Assembly (NCBI GenBank): GCA_026261815.1
Contig: JAMPIT010000417.1
Location: 1,893,501-1,957,500, forward strand
DNA from: Monarcha castaneiventris obscurior
Lineage: Eukaryota > Chordata > Aves > Passeriformes > Monarchidae
DNA length: 64,000 bases
Direction of reading: 5' to 3'
In this document: positions 35,859-47,990 of the stretch, piece by piece
How positions within the stretch are numbered: position 1 is the stretch's first letter
How the letters are laid out: the number at the start of each line of letters is the position of its first letter
Position numbers and translations under genes: made by a program
The notes under the pieces: generated by a model
The model's input: only the letters and a program-made list of their open reading frames with translations
Told to the model about the DNA's origin: nothing
Database searches by the model: none

Positions 35859-38364
35859 ACAGCAAAATGGTCAAAAATTAGTATTTCCATGGCTTTTTAG
35901 AAACCAGGAGAGAAGCAACTTGCCCCAGACATCACCCATCATCAGAAATGTGTGTAAGGACCAGGAAGGGAATATTATGGCTGTGTTTAAGTTTAAAACT
36001 AACTTCTCAGTACTCTGGAGCATGCCCCTGGCACAAGCAAGGTGGTCTCAGGTGGCCACAGCAGAGAGTACCAACACACTCCAGGCATGCCCTGGCAGGC
36101 TGTGGGGAGAGCAGCTGTGGGCCTGCAAGGACCAACAAGCCAAAGCCAAGCTTTGATGATCCCTGTCCCACCCTCCCTTTGCCTCCTGCCTCTCCTGTCA
36201 CCTAGAGACACAGGCTATGACCAGCATGGGAAATCCCTCATTATCTTGCTTGCAGCAGTGGAGAGAATCCTAAAACAAGGTATAAAGCTCAGAAGTCCAA
36301 CTCATTTGGTTTTTTCTTTATTATTATTTATTATGGTGATGAATAACTTCAAGACTCCGTCTCAGAACAAAGACAGACAGAAGCCTGGTGCAGGCTTCTT
36401 AATGGAAATGCAGAGCTGAACAACATGTTTGTCAATTAGCAAACCCCCAGTAAAGGGTCTGACTCTTAAAGAAATGAAACAATTATGGTTAAATCTTATT
36501 ACTTATTAGTTACAACACAGTGGCATTTTCAGTCTAGGGCAAGACACAGTGCCTGGCACAATGCATTGAACACAATACATAATCCAGTGGCTCTCTTTGC
36601 AGAGCCATGGCCTAATGCCTGATCTTACTGCTGCTCTTTAAAACACACAAGTAAAAGTTATATTTATATTAAAATTAGCAGTGGTAACAGCAGCAGTTAT
36701 TTCTACTGCCAGAAGGAATGCAGGTCATTTAGTTTGGGAGTGCCATGCCTTTTTCTCTCCTCTGTGCTGCTAGGACGTCACCCTGCCCAGAAGATGGAAA
36801 CACAAGAGGAAAGCATCATAGCTGGTACACAGGTTTTCGCTTCTGGCTGTATAAATACTGCTGGAAAACCAAAGCAGAACTCACCCTCTCTCCTATGCAC
36901 AAGGCGACTGCTTTTTTAAAAGGCAAGGGTAGACCCTGACCTGTGCTAGCCTGAGAAAGGGAAGGGGATAAAATCTAGAACCAAACTCCATGGAGAAGCA
37001 ACAATATCATGTCCTCAAAGGTCAGCTCAGGTTTTCCAAATCAGATGTAGTACAGCCTGTCAGCACAGGATGTAACTAAGAGTGAGGGTTCCAACTGAGA
37101 GAGGGAGCGTGAGCCTTGGGGAACAAAGAGCTAACAAAATGTGGGATGCTTTCCTTAGGCAGCTGGTGGAGGCTTCTTTGCTGAAGCAATGTCAAAAGAA
37201 TCACAAATACTGTAGGAAAATTCACAGTGAACTCAGAGTGATGAAGAATATGACCCAGCAGGCTTTCTCTATCTCTTAACATCTCTAACCTAAAATCGAC
37301 CAGTTTGTAAAGGCAAAAGGATCATGAAATGGAATCCAGTCTAGAAAAGATAAAAAAAAGAAAGTAACCAAAATGCTTTAAGTTCCAAATTTGAAAAAAT
37401 ATGATTCTTTTTTTCTTCAGGCCATGTATGCTATTATTTTCCATGTCAAGTACTTGTGCATAACTTTCAGCTTAGCTGGCCGTGAAAGTAAGGGTGTGAG
37501 GCAGAGGTTTGTTTTTGGAGGTAATGATACCCAACCCACACCACTACACAGAGACACACCTATCTCTAAAAGCAGTAGTCATAAAACTGAGAAAAAACAG
37601 GAAGTAAGTCACTTTATATAATTTGGTATTCAAAAGAAAAAGATCCCACCAAATTTCTTCTAGGTTTTGGGTACCTTCATGTGCTACCACAGAAAAAAAT
37701 CCAAACTAAACAAAAACCCCATAATCCAAGACTATTTTAGAAATAGCAGATTTTGAATGACGTTTGAACACTTTCATATCATTGGTCATATTGATAAATT
37801 TTAAGTGCATACAGTTATCACTACCTTCTTGAAATTGTTTATCTAGAAGACACAAAAGGATCAAAGGACTATGTGGATGGATGGTTTGGAAGGATCAGAA
37901 GTGCCCAAACCTTTCTGTTTCCATTCTTCCAAATAATGTAAACTGCAGAAAAAAATTTTCCAGGGACAAGGAATGCAAAAAATCACTATTATTAGCAATG
38001 TCAACGAAATCCTGCTTCTCTAAAAGGTGAATTCCATTCCTCTTACGAACTTCTCTCTGCCTCCTGTTTAGTAAGTGCCACAATCAGTTGGCCAAGTCAT
38101 CTCAACTACATGCAACACTGCCTGAAGCCTGTAACCAGAAAACAAGAAGAAAGCAGTGTTTTTTACAGCTTAGGACTGGTGTAAATTCACAGGGCCTAAG
38201 TGGTTGACACCATTAGGTTTTTCGTTTTCCAGAAGACAGCAAGTAGGTGTCAGAGGTAAAAACTTCATCATTTCAGTCTTACCTACTTTTTTCCAGTCCT
38301 AACAGATTAAAAAAAAGAGCATACTTCCTCAGTAGTACCAGATCATCTCATCCAATTCTCTCTC
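35859..38364. other. Non-genic sequence
   Basis: Unique sequence. A moderately GC-rich stretch at 36000-36215 carries overlapping open frames on both strands (up to 125 codons plus, 36042-36419) without recognisable domains. No repeat family seen. Confidence 0.45.
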
Positions 38365-38456
38365 ACAGGGAGACACCACCAGCTAGGACACAGTCATGCA
38401 GAGGCATTTTCCAGGAAAACACCACCGGCTGGGACACAGTCATGTGGAGGCATGTC
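38365..38456. repeat. Tandem duplication, two 46-bp units
   Basis: Units at 38365-38410 and 38411-38456 share a 34-base core. The core begins ACACCACC and contains GGACACAGTCATG and GAGGCAT, with four substitutions. The unit length is not a multiple of three, and no reading frame is kept in phase through both copies, so it is not a coding repeat. Confidence 0.85.
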
Positions 38457-38599
38457 CCTGCACATACCCAGTGTAGCCAACAATGAAGGCAGTAAGAAAC
38501 TGCTGTGGTGAAAGCCCTGTTTAAGCATTCACATTTATCTGCCAGTGGATTCCTTTCTTTTTCTCAAGTATTTTCTTACAAGGCTAAAAACAGTTGAGC
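38457..38599. other. Non-genic sequence
   Basis: Nothing recognised. Confidence 0.4.
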
Positions 38600-38795
38600 A
38601 GTGAAAGCCATTAATAACGGAGTGAACTGTGTTGTGGGATTTGGTGTCACATTAACTGTATAAAGAAATAACAGCACAACAAGGGCCTGATTAATACAGC
38701 ATCCCCTGTTGAACTCAACACCTAATTAACATGACAAGGGCTTGCATTAAACTCAGTGCTGAGGCAGTCCATCAGCCTTTCTGACAAAAAAAACC
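38600..38795. promoter_or_regulatory. Possible conserved non-coding element (appearance only)
   Basis: A compact, non-repetitive block with CATTAATAACGG, GCCTGATTAATACAG, CACCTAATTAACATG and GCATTAAACTCAG, meaning several homeodomain-type TAAT cores within about 150 bases. No open frame of note. The assignment is speculative. Confidence 0.18.
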
Positions 38796-39810
38796 TGCTC
38801 CATTTTTTGCTGTTTTCCAGTTCACTGAAGCACAGACATTTTAGGTCAGCGAACACCACAACACACAGCTCTGATCTCCTGCACCATATGGGACACAGAA
38901 GTCATTCAGGAATCCCTGCAGTGAAGAGATGACTTCTTCTGAGGCTCATGAACAAACACTGACCTCAGGAGTTTGTAGATGAAGCAAATCCCAGGCCTGG
39001 TTATGATTTGCACTAAGACTAGTTTCCATTCAGGATTTTTTTTACCCCACTAGGGACAGACTGAAAATGCAAGGATCAAGTTCTGTCCTTCTTGGGCAGG
39101 CAGCTCTTGCATTGTGTCCCAACCTCTTACTCTCTTAATTCACTCTTCAACACAGATTCTCCAACGTGCATAAGTGCAAGGAGAAGGTAAAATTTCCAGT
39201 ATGCTGCTATTTGTGACTTAAATCATTACATGAATCTCAATTTTGAGTAGTAGAAGGCTAGAGAATAACTCAGCATACCTCTATCTCCCAAAGAGGTATG
39301 AACAGATGTATAGTTTCATGGACAAGGCTCCTAAGCTGGACAGGAGCTGCTGCCTTTCAGATGGAGTGACTGACAAAACTGAACTGGAAGTAAATGCTAC
39401 AGTCTCGGTGTTCTCAAGAGCAACCATGTTAAGTCAGAGGAAGCCAAGAACAACTGCTCAGTGGTGTTTGCAATGATGATGGTAGTACAATGGATTACTT
39501 TTAAGAAGTTCAAAACCCAAACACAAGTTAGGTTAGTTTATCTCCAAGGACTTCAGAGCCTACCTTTACCTGTATGTTTTTAACACACATGCTGCATTTT
39601 CCACTATTATGGTTAATTATCCCTTTTTGTGGATTTGAGACACTATTTCTTAAATCTCCTTCTACAAAGAAAATGATGGATGACCTAAGAAAGAACTGAT
39701 ACCTTGCAGCATTCCTTCTTGCAGGGCAGATGCAGGACAGCCCTAGCACATCATCCACAATGCTGGTTAAAGATCCCTTACTACAGGTGAGGTGCACTAC
39801 CTCTTCTCTT
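38796..39810. other. Non-genic sequence
   Basis: A plus-strand open frame (39243-39476, 77 codons) and a minus-strand one (39528-39857, 109 codons, overlapping the CR1 end) have no recognisable content. Confidence 0.45.
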
Positions 39811-40030
39811 AGAATCATAGAATCATTTAGGTTGGAAAAGACCTCCAAGATTATCAAGTCCGATCATTACCCTGGCACTGCCAAGTCCACCACTGAACCA
39901 TGTCTCTAAGAGCCACATCTACCCATTTGTGTAAATACCTCCAGGGATGGTGAGTCAACCACTTCCCTGAGCAGCCTGTGCCAGTGCTTGACAACCCTGA
40001 TGCAACCTGAGGCCATTCCCTCTTGTCCTT
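39811..40030 (-). mobile_element. CR1 LINE fragment with internal deletion, reverse orientation
   Basis: On the plus strand it starts AGAATCATAGAATCATTTAG, then GTTGGAAAAGACCTCCAAGA, the classic inverted CR1 terminus. It continues to GAGCAGCCTGTGCCAGTGCT and TGACAACCCT. At about 39998 the sequence jumps to GATGCAACCTGAGGCCATTC and CCTCTTGTCC, which normally lies further into ORF2. The intervening part, which would encode the [13 protein letters not shown] region and is present in the copy at 29222-29787, is deleted. The terminal repeat shows two ATAGAATCAT-type units. Similarity ends near 40030. Confidence 0.92.
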
Positions 40031-40269
40031 ATACAGACAGGGAGCTACACAGACATGAGAGGATGACACACGGAAGGCAAGCCCAAATCTCACTGTGTTC
40101 CAGCCCACAGGCACACATGCACACAGAGAAAACTACTAAACCAGACCATACAGTTCTGGAACTGACTTGCCACCTGAACAAGAATGAAAGTCACCTGAAC
40201 AGGAGCTGGCTTAAGATACTGAAGCAAATTAATTTAATCCCTGAGTGGCTATCTTTAAAACAAGGGCAT
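40031..40269. other. Non-genic spacer between two CR1 pieces
   Basis: Not recognisable as CR1 and contains no other feature. Part of it may be CR1 sequence too diverged to see by eye. Confidence 0.4.
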
Positions 40270-40322
40270 GGTGATATATTGATCCTTCTGGGTCCCTTCC
40301 AACTGGATATTTTGTGATTCTA
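40270..40322 (+). mobile_element. Short CR1/TguSINE1-type 3' tail, forward orientation
   Basis: The segment GATCCTTCTGGGTCCCTTCC followed by AACTGGATATTTTGTGATTC is the terminal part of the CR1 3' UTR. It resembles the tail of the SINE at 7373-7437 more than the CR1 copies at 17 or 39.8 kb. The tRNA head is absent, so it could be a severely 5' truncated CR1 or a truncated SINE. Confidence 0.75.
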
Positions 40323-42092
40323 CATATTATTTTGTGGAACCTGAGCTTTCTGCAGTCTTCCGAGAGGATCACCTGGTCCTGTCAGGACACTGTCCTCTGT
40401 GGCACCATAGCAGAGCTGCATTTGAAGAAATAAAAGTGCAGGAAAAAGTGCAAAATACCATCACAGTGTGCTCAACAAACACAACAGTCATTAGATACCC
40501 CAGCTTATCAAAGAGGATAGATAAACCAACAAAAATGAGTTTGTATAGTATCTGTCTTTGGGCCTCTCTACCTGTGTGCTCCCAAGTACAGCACTGCACT
40601 GTATTGCAGAGAGAGATCCTGCCAGACACCAAACTGTACAGACACTGCACAGCCCCAGACCGTCAGGAGCAACATCTATTTTGCTAACATTTAACAGAAT
40701 ACTGACACAGAATAATGACAGCAATATCTAACAGGGAAGAAACGTTCCCTGGGGATCCCACCATGGAGCGGAGAAGAGATGGCACAGTTAAAGCATTAGC
40801 AGGAGGCTTTCTTTCACAGTACCCCTGAGGTGCCTGAGGTTCTCACCAACAGGCTGTAGGCTGATGCTTAGATACTGATAATAAGAAAAATATCTTGCAG
40901 TCCCAGGAGAAAATCAGTCATACACATCGCCTTTACCTCATCATTTGAGCAAGATATCTTGTGTGTGTGTTCCTACACAATTTAGAGGCTAAAAACCATC
41001 TTATTTTAAACAGACTGTAAATTGCCTTATTAACATCACTACATGGGGGTTTTTGTATATTTAAAACCCTTTGATTGCCATCGGCTATTAGATGACTGAC
41101 CTGGGCTGTCCGTCTAAGATTCGGATACCTGTAGTTAGGCAAGGATTACCCTGGGCCGGGCAGTCAGTGCCAAAATATACCACAATAGAGCAGGAATTCT
41201 CACTCCCGACATTGTGCTTCTTAGCACATTTAAAAACAAAACAAAACAAAAAAACCCCAATCAAAAATACATTTTTAAAAATTGATTGTGCCTGTCTGTT
41301 TGTTTTCTACCTCTGGCATTGTTTCCCAGTTCAGTTTTCCCCACTCTTACCCACATAATGTCAGCTCTTTTCTGTCCTCTCTATGCATATGCTGCTCATG
41401 TAAACTCTTCCTATTCCTAATTAGGTTTGCCTTATAGAAACCAGCCTTGCCCTACCCACAAAATACATTTGCTACAGATGACCACACAGTCAGGGAATAA
41501 TTATGAGAAATAAAACTTGTTCCACTTTCAGGTCACGTCTTCTATTCTGCAAAAGAAATGCACCACTGAAATGCCAGGTTATTGCATTCTCAACTGCTAT
41601 TCAGAATATAAAGAGTCACTAAATCCAGAAATAGGTTCTGATTTTGAGGAAATCTTCTGTTGCCTTCTCTTACAGTCAATACAATATGAATACACTTATG
41701 GTATAGAGTATCCTGGCTATTGTATCAGAAAAGAAAACCATATGACTTAAAGAAATGAAGATGACAACTTTTAGTGATTTAATTTGCTTTAAAACTTAAT
41801 ACTAGCTAAAACAGGCAAGGACTGTTCATAAATTTATTCCACTCATTTATACCACTGTGTTCTGTATGTGGGCATTTGAGTCAGCAACAGTGAAAGTGAT
41901 CTCCTGGCCAACTTTTCACAAGCATATGATATTAAAGTCATAAGCTGAATCAACTGCTAACTTGACCAATAAAAACTAAAACTAGCCCCTGCAAAACAAG
42001 AGATGAGTGAGGAACATGACAAATATATTTGGAACACTGAAAATGCAAGTCTTTCTCTGTTTTTCTAGAATGAAGGATAATTGTAAGTTATG
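40323..42092. other. Non-genic sequence
   Basis: Unique sequence with a short (ACAAA)n run at 41232-41254. Open frames at 40334-40724 lie on both strands and overlap (117 codons plus). No family is recognised. Confidence 0.5.
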
Positions 42093-42160
42093 TAGAATCA
42101 CAGAATATCCAGTTGGAAGGGTCCCAAAAGGATCATCAAGTCCAACTCCCTGCTCTTTGC
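42093..42160 (-). mobile_element. Short CR1-type 3' tail, reverse orientation
   Basis: On the plus strand it reads AGAATCACAGAATATCCAG, TTGGAAGGGTCCC, then GGATCATCAAGTCCAACTCC. This is the inverted 3' end of the same type of tail as at 7373-7437 and 40270-40322. Nothing upstream of the 3' UTR is kept. It could be a truncated CR1 or SINE. The far boundary is uncertain by about 10 bases. Confidence 0.8.
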
Positions 42161-44445
42161 ATGACTATTTAACACTAATACAATGGTGGTTACAGTAAGA
42201 GCTGCAAACACGAACTACAGAAATACTGATTAACCTATTTTCTGATCTTTCATAAACTTCAAAAGTACAACAACTCCAGTAAATACTGGTATTATCACAT
42301 ACAGCTCATGTCATCTGATTAATCACTGGTAGTTATTACTGCCAAACTCTTGACATTTAGGATACAAACACTCCAACCTACATTAACAGTCACCTCTGCA
42401 GGCTGACTACTACTTGTTTAGCATATGCTCAGCACAGCTTGCTGTTGTGGAAGTGAAGAGGGCAAAAGACATAATTCAAACTACAGTGTTTGAGCATCTG
42501 GAGAACATCTTTACTCGTAGACTGCAACCATAGCTGACCACCTAGTTCTGGTTGGAAAAGCGAATAACAGCACTATCTAAATACAGTTAAGTTGTACTCA
42601 GGAAGTAAACAGTGTTCCCTAAGCAATCCAGAATGGCAAAATTCTCCCAACAAGGTGAGAAGGGTTAAGTAGGTACCATTAACATGTAGAAGTAGATGGT
42701 TTCTGCCTTCCTGTAGCAGCTGTAGGAGTTACCCCCCGGAGAGAAGGGAAAGCATGAGCTGAGCAGCAAGGACCTCAGCAGCACTGGAGTCAGACTAGAA
42801 GGGTGTTTCTATTTCTATAAGTACAACCCAGCAGTTGTCTGTGAGCTAAAGATAGCCTGAGAACCTTCCTCAAAACTAGATGATGACTCCTCCTTTTGCA
42901 TGAATGCAAAGCCTCTTGCACTGCATGAGCATGCACTCACTCCATCTGTCTAGGATGGACAGAAGGTGCAGGAGGGCTTGCAGTGCTTACAGTGTTTCTG
43001 AAGGCTGCTTTTTCTGACCAAAGACATGTAGGCAAGGTTTTCAGGATAAATTTTAATAGTTCAATATTCGTGAAAAGGCTGGAGACTCTGCAGGGACCAG
43101 AAACTGCAAGGAGGACCTGGGTTTGCTCCTTTTCCAATTACGTACTTTTTCTTTATAAACTACATTAAAATCCTATAAAAAGATGTAAACTGGTTTGACT
43201 TTTCATTGCAAGATTACTAAGGCAAATGAGAGAAAAATAAAGCCTTTGTTCCTCCTCCCTACACAGTCACACACAATCAAGCTTAAAGTTGAACAGACAA
43301 GAGTGCTTGCAGATTGGAGATGCCTAAAGCTCTTCCATGTCTTGTTCTCAGGCTAGTAGAATGAGCAAAAGAGTAAACCAAATAATTGTATTAATGCACT
43401 TTTTGATCAAACAGAAGAGTAATGAAATCTTCATTGCTTCTGCACTGCAGAGCAAGCTTTTCTGAAGAAGTGCAACCACCAGCTCATCTTATAGTGCTAG
43501 TTTTCCAAAATATTCTAGATCTATTATTCACAGCCAGTTCATTCCTGCTCTCTGCATTAGCTGCATCCGAGAGGTGCTGAGGATTGCATGAGGTGAACCA
43601 TGAGGACACAGCACTTGTTCACTGCACTGAATGCAAGACTCATGCTGCCTCCTACCTCGCACCCCTCTTTGGTCAGGTCCCTCTGCCATGTTAGGTACTT
43701 GTACTGTCCACAGCTCATCCCTGTGACACACGGTCTCCCCAAGCCACCAAATCCAACACAAGAGGACATGGAGCAGGAGAGGGACTGCAGCGCTCTCCTT
43801 GCTAAGAATATTTCAGATGGTGACACTTCTCTCTCCTAGGCCCTACTACCTAACCCACAGATATGGATTAGAGCTATGACTGCTCCCTGTTTTCATGACA
43901 ACAAGTGGTCCATTGCATCATCCAATACAAGTTGTTTCTTGACTGGGAAAAAACAATATTGCGCTTGAACGTGAGGTTTTTGACAGCTGCCAGCACTTCC
44001 CATGCTCCCATGTTTAGCTGTCCTTTATTCACTGCAGCCTGCAGAGGCTTCTTCAAAAGGTACGCGTTTGTCCCCACCTGCCTCCTCCTTCCTCACACCG
44101 TGATCCTGGTAGATCCACGGGAGTCTCCTGTGGGAGTCACACACCAGGAAGATATGTAGGAGAGAGTGCCTGTTTTCCTCTAGCACCACCTTTGCTCTCA
44201 CAAAAGCAGGCACACAGGCTGGGAAGGGAGATGTCCAGGCTACCCTCCAGAGAGTGGGGAGAAGTCTCTTTTGTAGTCACACTTGAGGGAGTTAAACCCC
44301 TTGCCCCTCCTGAGATTACTGGGAGTTCTTGCTTTTGATTTCCAGCATTTGGATCTTACCTTGTTTAGGGAGGGTCAACTAGCTATTAGGTAATCCACTC
44401 TTTTTTCAACACAAAATGGAAACCCTGGAGCACACATTAAAAATC

Positions 44446-44461
44446 TTTTTTTTTTTTTTTT
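44446..44461. repeat. Poly(T) tract, 16 bases
   Basis: Uninterrupted run of 16 T after AAAATC. No retroposon body is recognisable on either side. Confidence 0.8.
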
Positions 44462-45082
44462 ATTTAATACTCTCTAACATTCAAAAGGAATTAGATAACA
44501 GCTATAATGGCTCCACCTACTCCTGATCCTTTCTGCTGCCAGAATGTTTTGTGTAATAAATCATGCGAGTGCTACATTATTCCAAAGCTAAAAATGGAGC
44601 AGAGTCAGGAGGCAGCACAGAGCTCTGAATACAGAATGCAGAGTCGTATTTGATAACATCTGCACTCAGTCTGATTTTAAGCTTCCTCAGGTTAGGATAA
44701 TGAACTCAAATGAGAGGGGAAAGGTTCACGGGGTGATTACAGCACAGGCTGGCTTTTAAGCCGTTTTTCTTTCAACTTTCACCACATTTTGATTTAGATT
44801 GGGTTAGCTCCTGGAAAGGGTTCTGCTTAACAGAACACACTGAAAGCATCCTTTACAGCTCCCCAAATCCAAGACAGTTGTTGAAGTGTGGTGAGAGAGT
44901 GCAGGCGAATAGCAGAATGCAATATAATTTTTCCTCAAATCAGAGGGATGAGATCAAATTCTTTCCTCCAGGCCTGGAGAGAGAGTTTCTGAACAAACAG
45001 TCCAGTCCCACTAGCTGTGCTGGGGCTAAAATACTGATTTAGACCTTAAAATGAGTAACAAGCACTGATCACAGGATTGGAG

Positions 45083-45106
45083 TATTCTTATTCTTATTCT
45101 TATTCT
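45083..45106. repeat. (TATTCT)4 microsatellite
   Basis: Four perfect head-to-tail copies of TATTCT, followed by a degenerate TTATTCTAGC at 45111. Confidence 0.9.
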
Positions 45107-47649
45107 TAGCTTATTCTAGCTAAAAGCAGACACATTATTCCAGTTGCCCATTATTCCAAAGGCCGTTCCCAAGCACCTTCACTGTAAGTAATGGCTATCC
45201 ACACTGAATATGTAATCAGGCTAAATGTGACACTCACTGCCTTTGCAGTGCCAACCTAAGGTATCATCTGAGCTTCTGCTAGGTTAGTGGTGGAATGAAA
45301 TTGTCCAAAGGCTTGTTCCTAATGAGAGGTTTTAACATCTGCTAGGGAGAAGTCTGGTAACAGCCATGAGCAGAAATTTTAGTCTTTAGGCTTTAAGAAC
45401 AGTTTTAGTTAAAATAGCTGATTTTTTTAGATGGCTAAACCCATACCTTGTAAGCTATCACTAGTTTAGATTGGAGAGCTACTGACAATGAAAAACTTTT
45501 AGGACAGATTCATACCAGGGAACTGAAAATAATAAATCAAATGAGGTTTTTTTTTTTCCCCTAAGTAGTCCTAGCATCTAGGAACCGAACTTCACTGAGA
45601 GCTGAAACTCACAGGGAACTAATGAAAGTACAGCTGCAGGCTGTTAGTCCAGGAAGTTTTAACACCCACAGCTGCTGGAAAGCACATGGACCAGCTCACA
45701 GATTTCTGGCAGGCTTTACTGCTGCACATTTACCCTGTCAATAACCTTCTGTGATGCAAAAACATCTTAAGGGTTCTTTCCATATCCAGATGGTGTTGTT
45801 CTTTCCAGGCTAGTCTGCTAGATATCTGATTTGAAGATAGCCCAGCAGGCTACTTAGATCTTCCCCTCAGATGACTCCACATTTTCTTCTGTGACTGATT
45901 TACTGGAACAAGACACAATGAAAAGCGAAACTCAAAATCGCTACTTGCTGATGTGCACAAATTGCAATTATACTGAGAAATCAAATGGAGCCATCTCACT
46001 AAGAACTGATCAAATAAATGACCACCTCTTCTAAAAAAAAGAAGAGTAAAAAGAACAGATAATGACTGACATGATTTGAATTAATGAATATTAAGGCTAG
46101 CAAGACTATAATACTCATCAGCCAGTCCGAACTGCAAAATAGCAGCCTAAGAAAACCTCAGAGCTTTTCTGTTTCCATCAAATTATTTTTAAGTCTACAC
46201 ACAGGCATTCATTAAACACACTCATATAGTCCTTTTATCATCCTTCACTATTCCAGTTTTATTATTTATTACAGATACAGCAAAGGAGGATGATTTTGTT
46301 GTGCCTTTCTCTGCATGCTTTAAAAGCAGATGTACAAATGACCTGATCTGCTTTCTGAGGGCACTGCTTGGTATTCTGACGACAAACCTGCACCAAATCA
46401 TAGCCTCGTGGTGAGGAAAATTTGAGGGAGAGCTAAAACATACCAGTAGTGCTTATCTCACCAGTACCTTCAATCTGTTTTCCACTTTATTAAATTTCCC
46501 TTTTTAGAAATAATTTTAGCTGTTTTTCCTGTAGATACATTCTCTGCACTGTTTTCTGTCAGGTGCATATTAACACTGCAGAACACTCTCTCTCTTAAAT
46601 ATGTAACGCAATTCCAGTTAATACCAAAGTATGGACCATCAGTGATAGTATCACAGTCTTCTTCAGTTTACTCATATAGAACTTACAGCTGCATGTCCAC
46701 CTATTACCAGCAGGCAACCTTAAGAAATGTAACTCAAAAAAACCTCACCCAAACTTAAAACCTATTTTTAACTTCTAACATGCAGCAATGTCCCCATATA
46801 TCTAGCAAACCAGAATCATCTAGCAAACCAAATCAATGTCCTCTGTCAGTCACTGATAAGCCCAGGAGTATTTCTTCAGTCTTAGACCCACTGGGCTTGA
46901 AGCCAGACCCAAAATATACTTTGAACCTGGAAGGGCAGAAAACTATAGGGACTAGAAAAGTTCCAGGCATGAGCATTGGTCTGGCTGCTAGGCTAGAAAC
47001 AGGAGATGCAAAACCACAATGATACTACAGGGGTTGATACTCTGGTTTTTTCTCAGTCACAGGATGTTGAGCAGCCAATTACCATTTCTAATAAACACCA
47101 CAGCCATGACAACTGTATAAAGGCCCTGGTGATGGTGCAGGCTCCATTCACAGAGGCTAGAAGGGCTCTACAGCTATTAAATCGTGACAGAATGACCCAA
47201 CAGAACAAATTCCCTCGCTGATCTCAAGTTTTATACACAGTTCTCAAGGTAAAAATCAATACAAATGGTCAAGTTCTTGAGCTAGACTAAAAAAAAAAAG
47301 AGTTCATTTATTGAGTTCTGGTGCAGGAAGAACATCAGTCTATAACAAAGATCTCTGCTAGGAGGGAAGGATTGCTCCTAATTTTTTTTTCCTGTCAGGA
47401 AGTATTGGGTTTTTAATGCATGGGGTGGTTAAGAGGGTGAGGATGGTAATGGTGCGTGTGTGTTGAATCATGAACTCAGTCATGTGCGTAAAATCCAGAG
47501 ACAACAGAAAGATTCAACACTATCTCCATTAGGGCATCTTTTGCAAAATATATCCTTCTACTGAGGATGTATTTTTATAAAATAGGACTGTTATCTCCAT
47601 GCTGTGGATATCTGGGCTCTTATTCTAAAAATAATTGAACAGTTTATCT

Positions 47650-47990
47650 TCCGTTCAGGAAATTTAATATTATTAAGTGACTGCAAAGCAATGTACAATA
47701 TTCATAAACAAGCCAGGAAGACTGCAGGCTAATACTGGCACTATCAACTTGCATAATAAAAGGAGAGATTAAGGTTGTTGCCTAAATTGCACTTGTGTAA
47801 TCAATTTCTTTGGAACACTGAAGAATTGAACAAAATGATGCTTTCATTCAATTTAAACACTAACAAGAATTAACATTTGAACTTCTAGCTAAAGCAGCCA
47901 GGAATTACTTCCCCGGCTTATAGTGCATTGCTCATACTCTTGCTATAAATAAGTAGCCTAATGACATCCAAACAATCCAATCAGTAAACA
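47650..47990. promoter_or_regulatory. Possible conserved non-coding element (appearance only)
   Basis: A low-GC, non-repetitive block with many recognisable cores: AATATTATTAAGTGACTGC, ATTCATAAACAAGCC (forkhead-like), TTGTGTAATCAATTTC, TTTCATTCAATTTAAAC, AGTAGCCTAATGACATCC, CAATCCAATCAG. It has no long open frame and no transposon signature. The inference is from texture only; AT-rich intergenic DNA can look like this by chance. Confidence 0.22.

Larger units (their letters stand above)
42161..47649. other. Non-genic sequence
   Basis: Long unique stretch. Simple repeats are (TATTCT)4 at 45083-45106, a run of 16 T at 44446-44461, and an 18-bp doublet (ATCTAGCAAACC) at 46800-46834. Two overlapping plus-strand open frames at 46780-47221 (80 and 71 codons) and the frames at 43528-43839 show no recognisable domain. 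The block at about 44520-44820 is non-repetitive and motif-dense, but I cannot justify a regulatory call. Confidence 0.5.
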
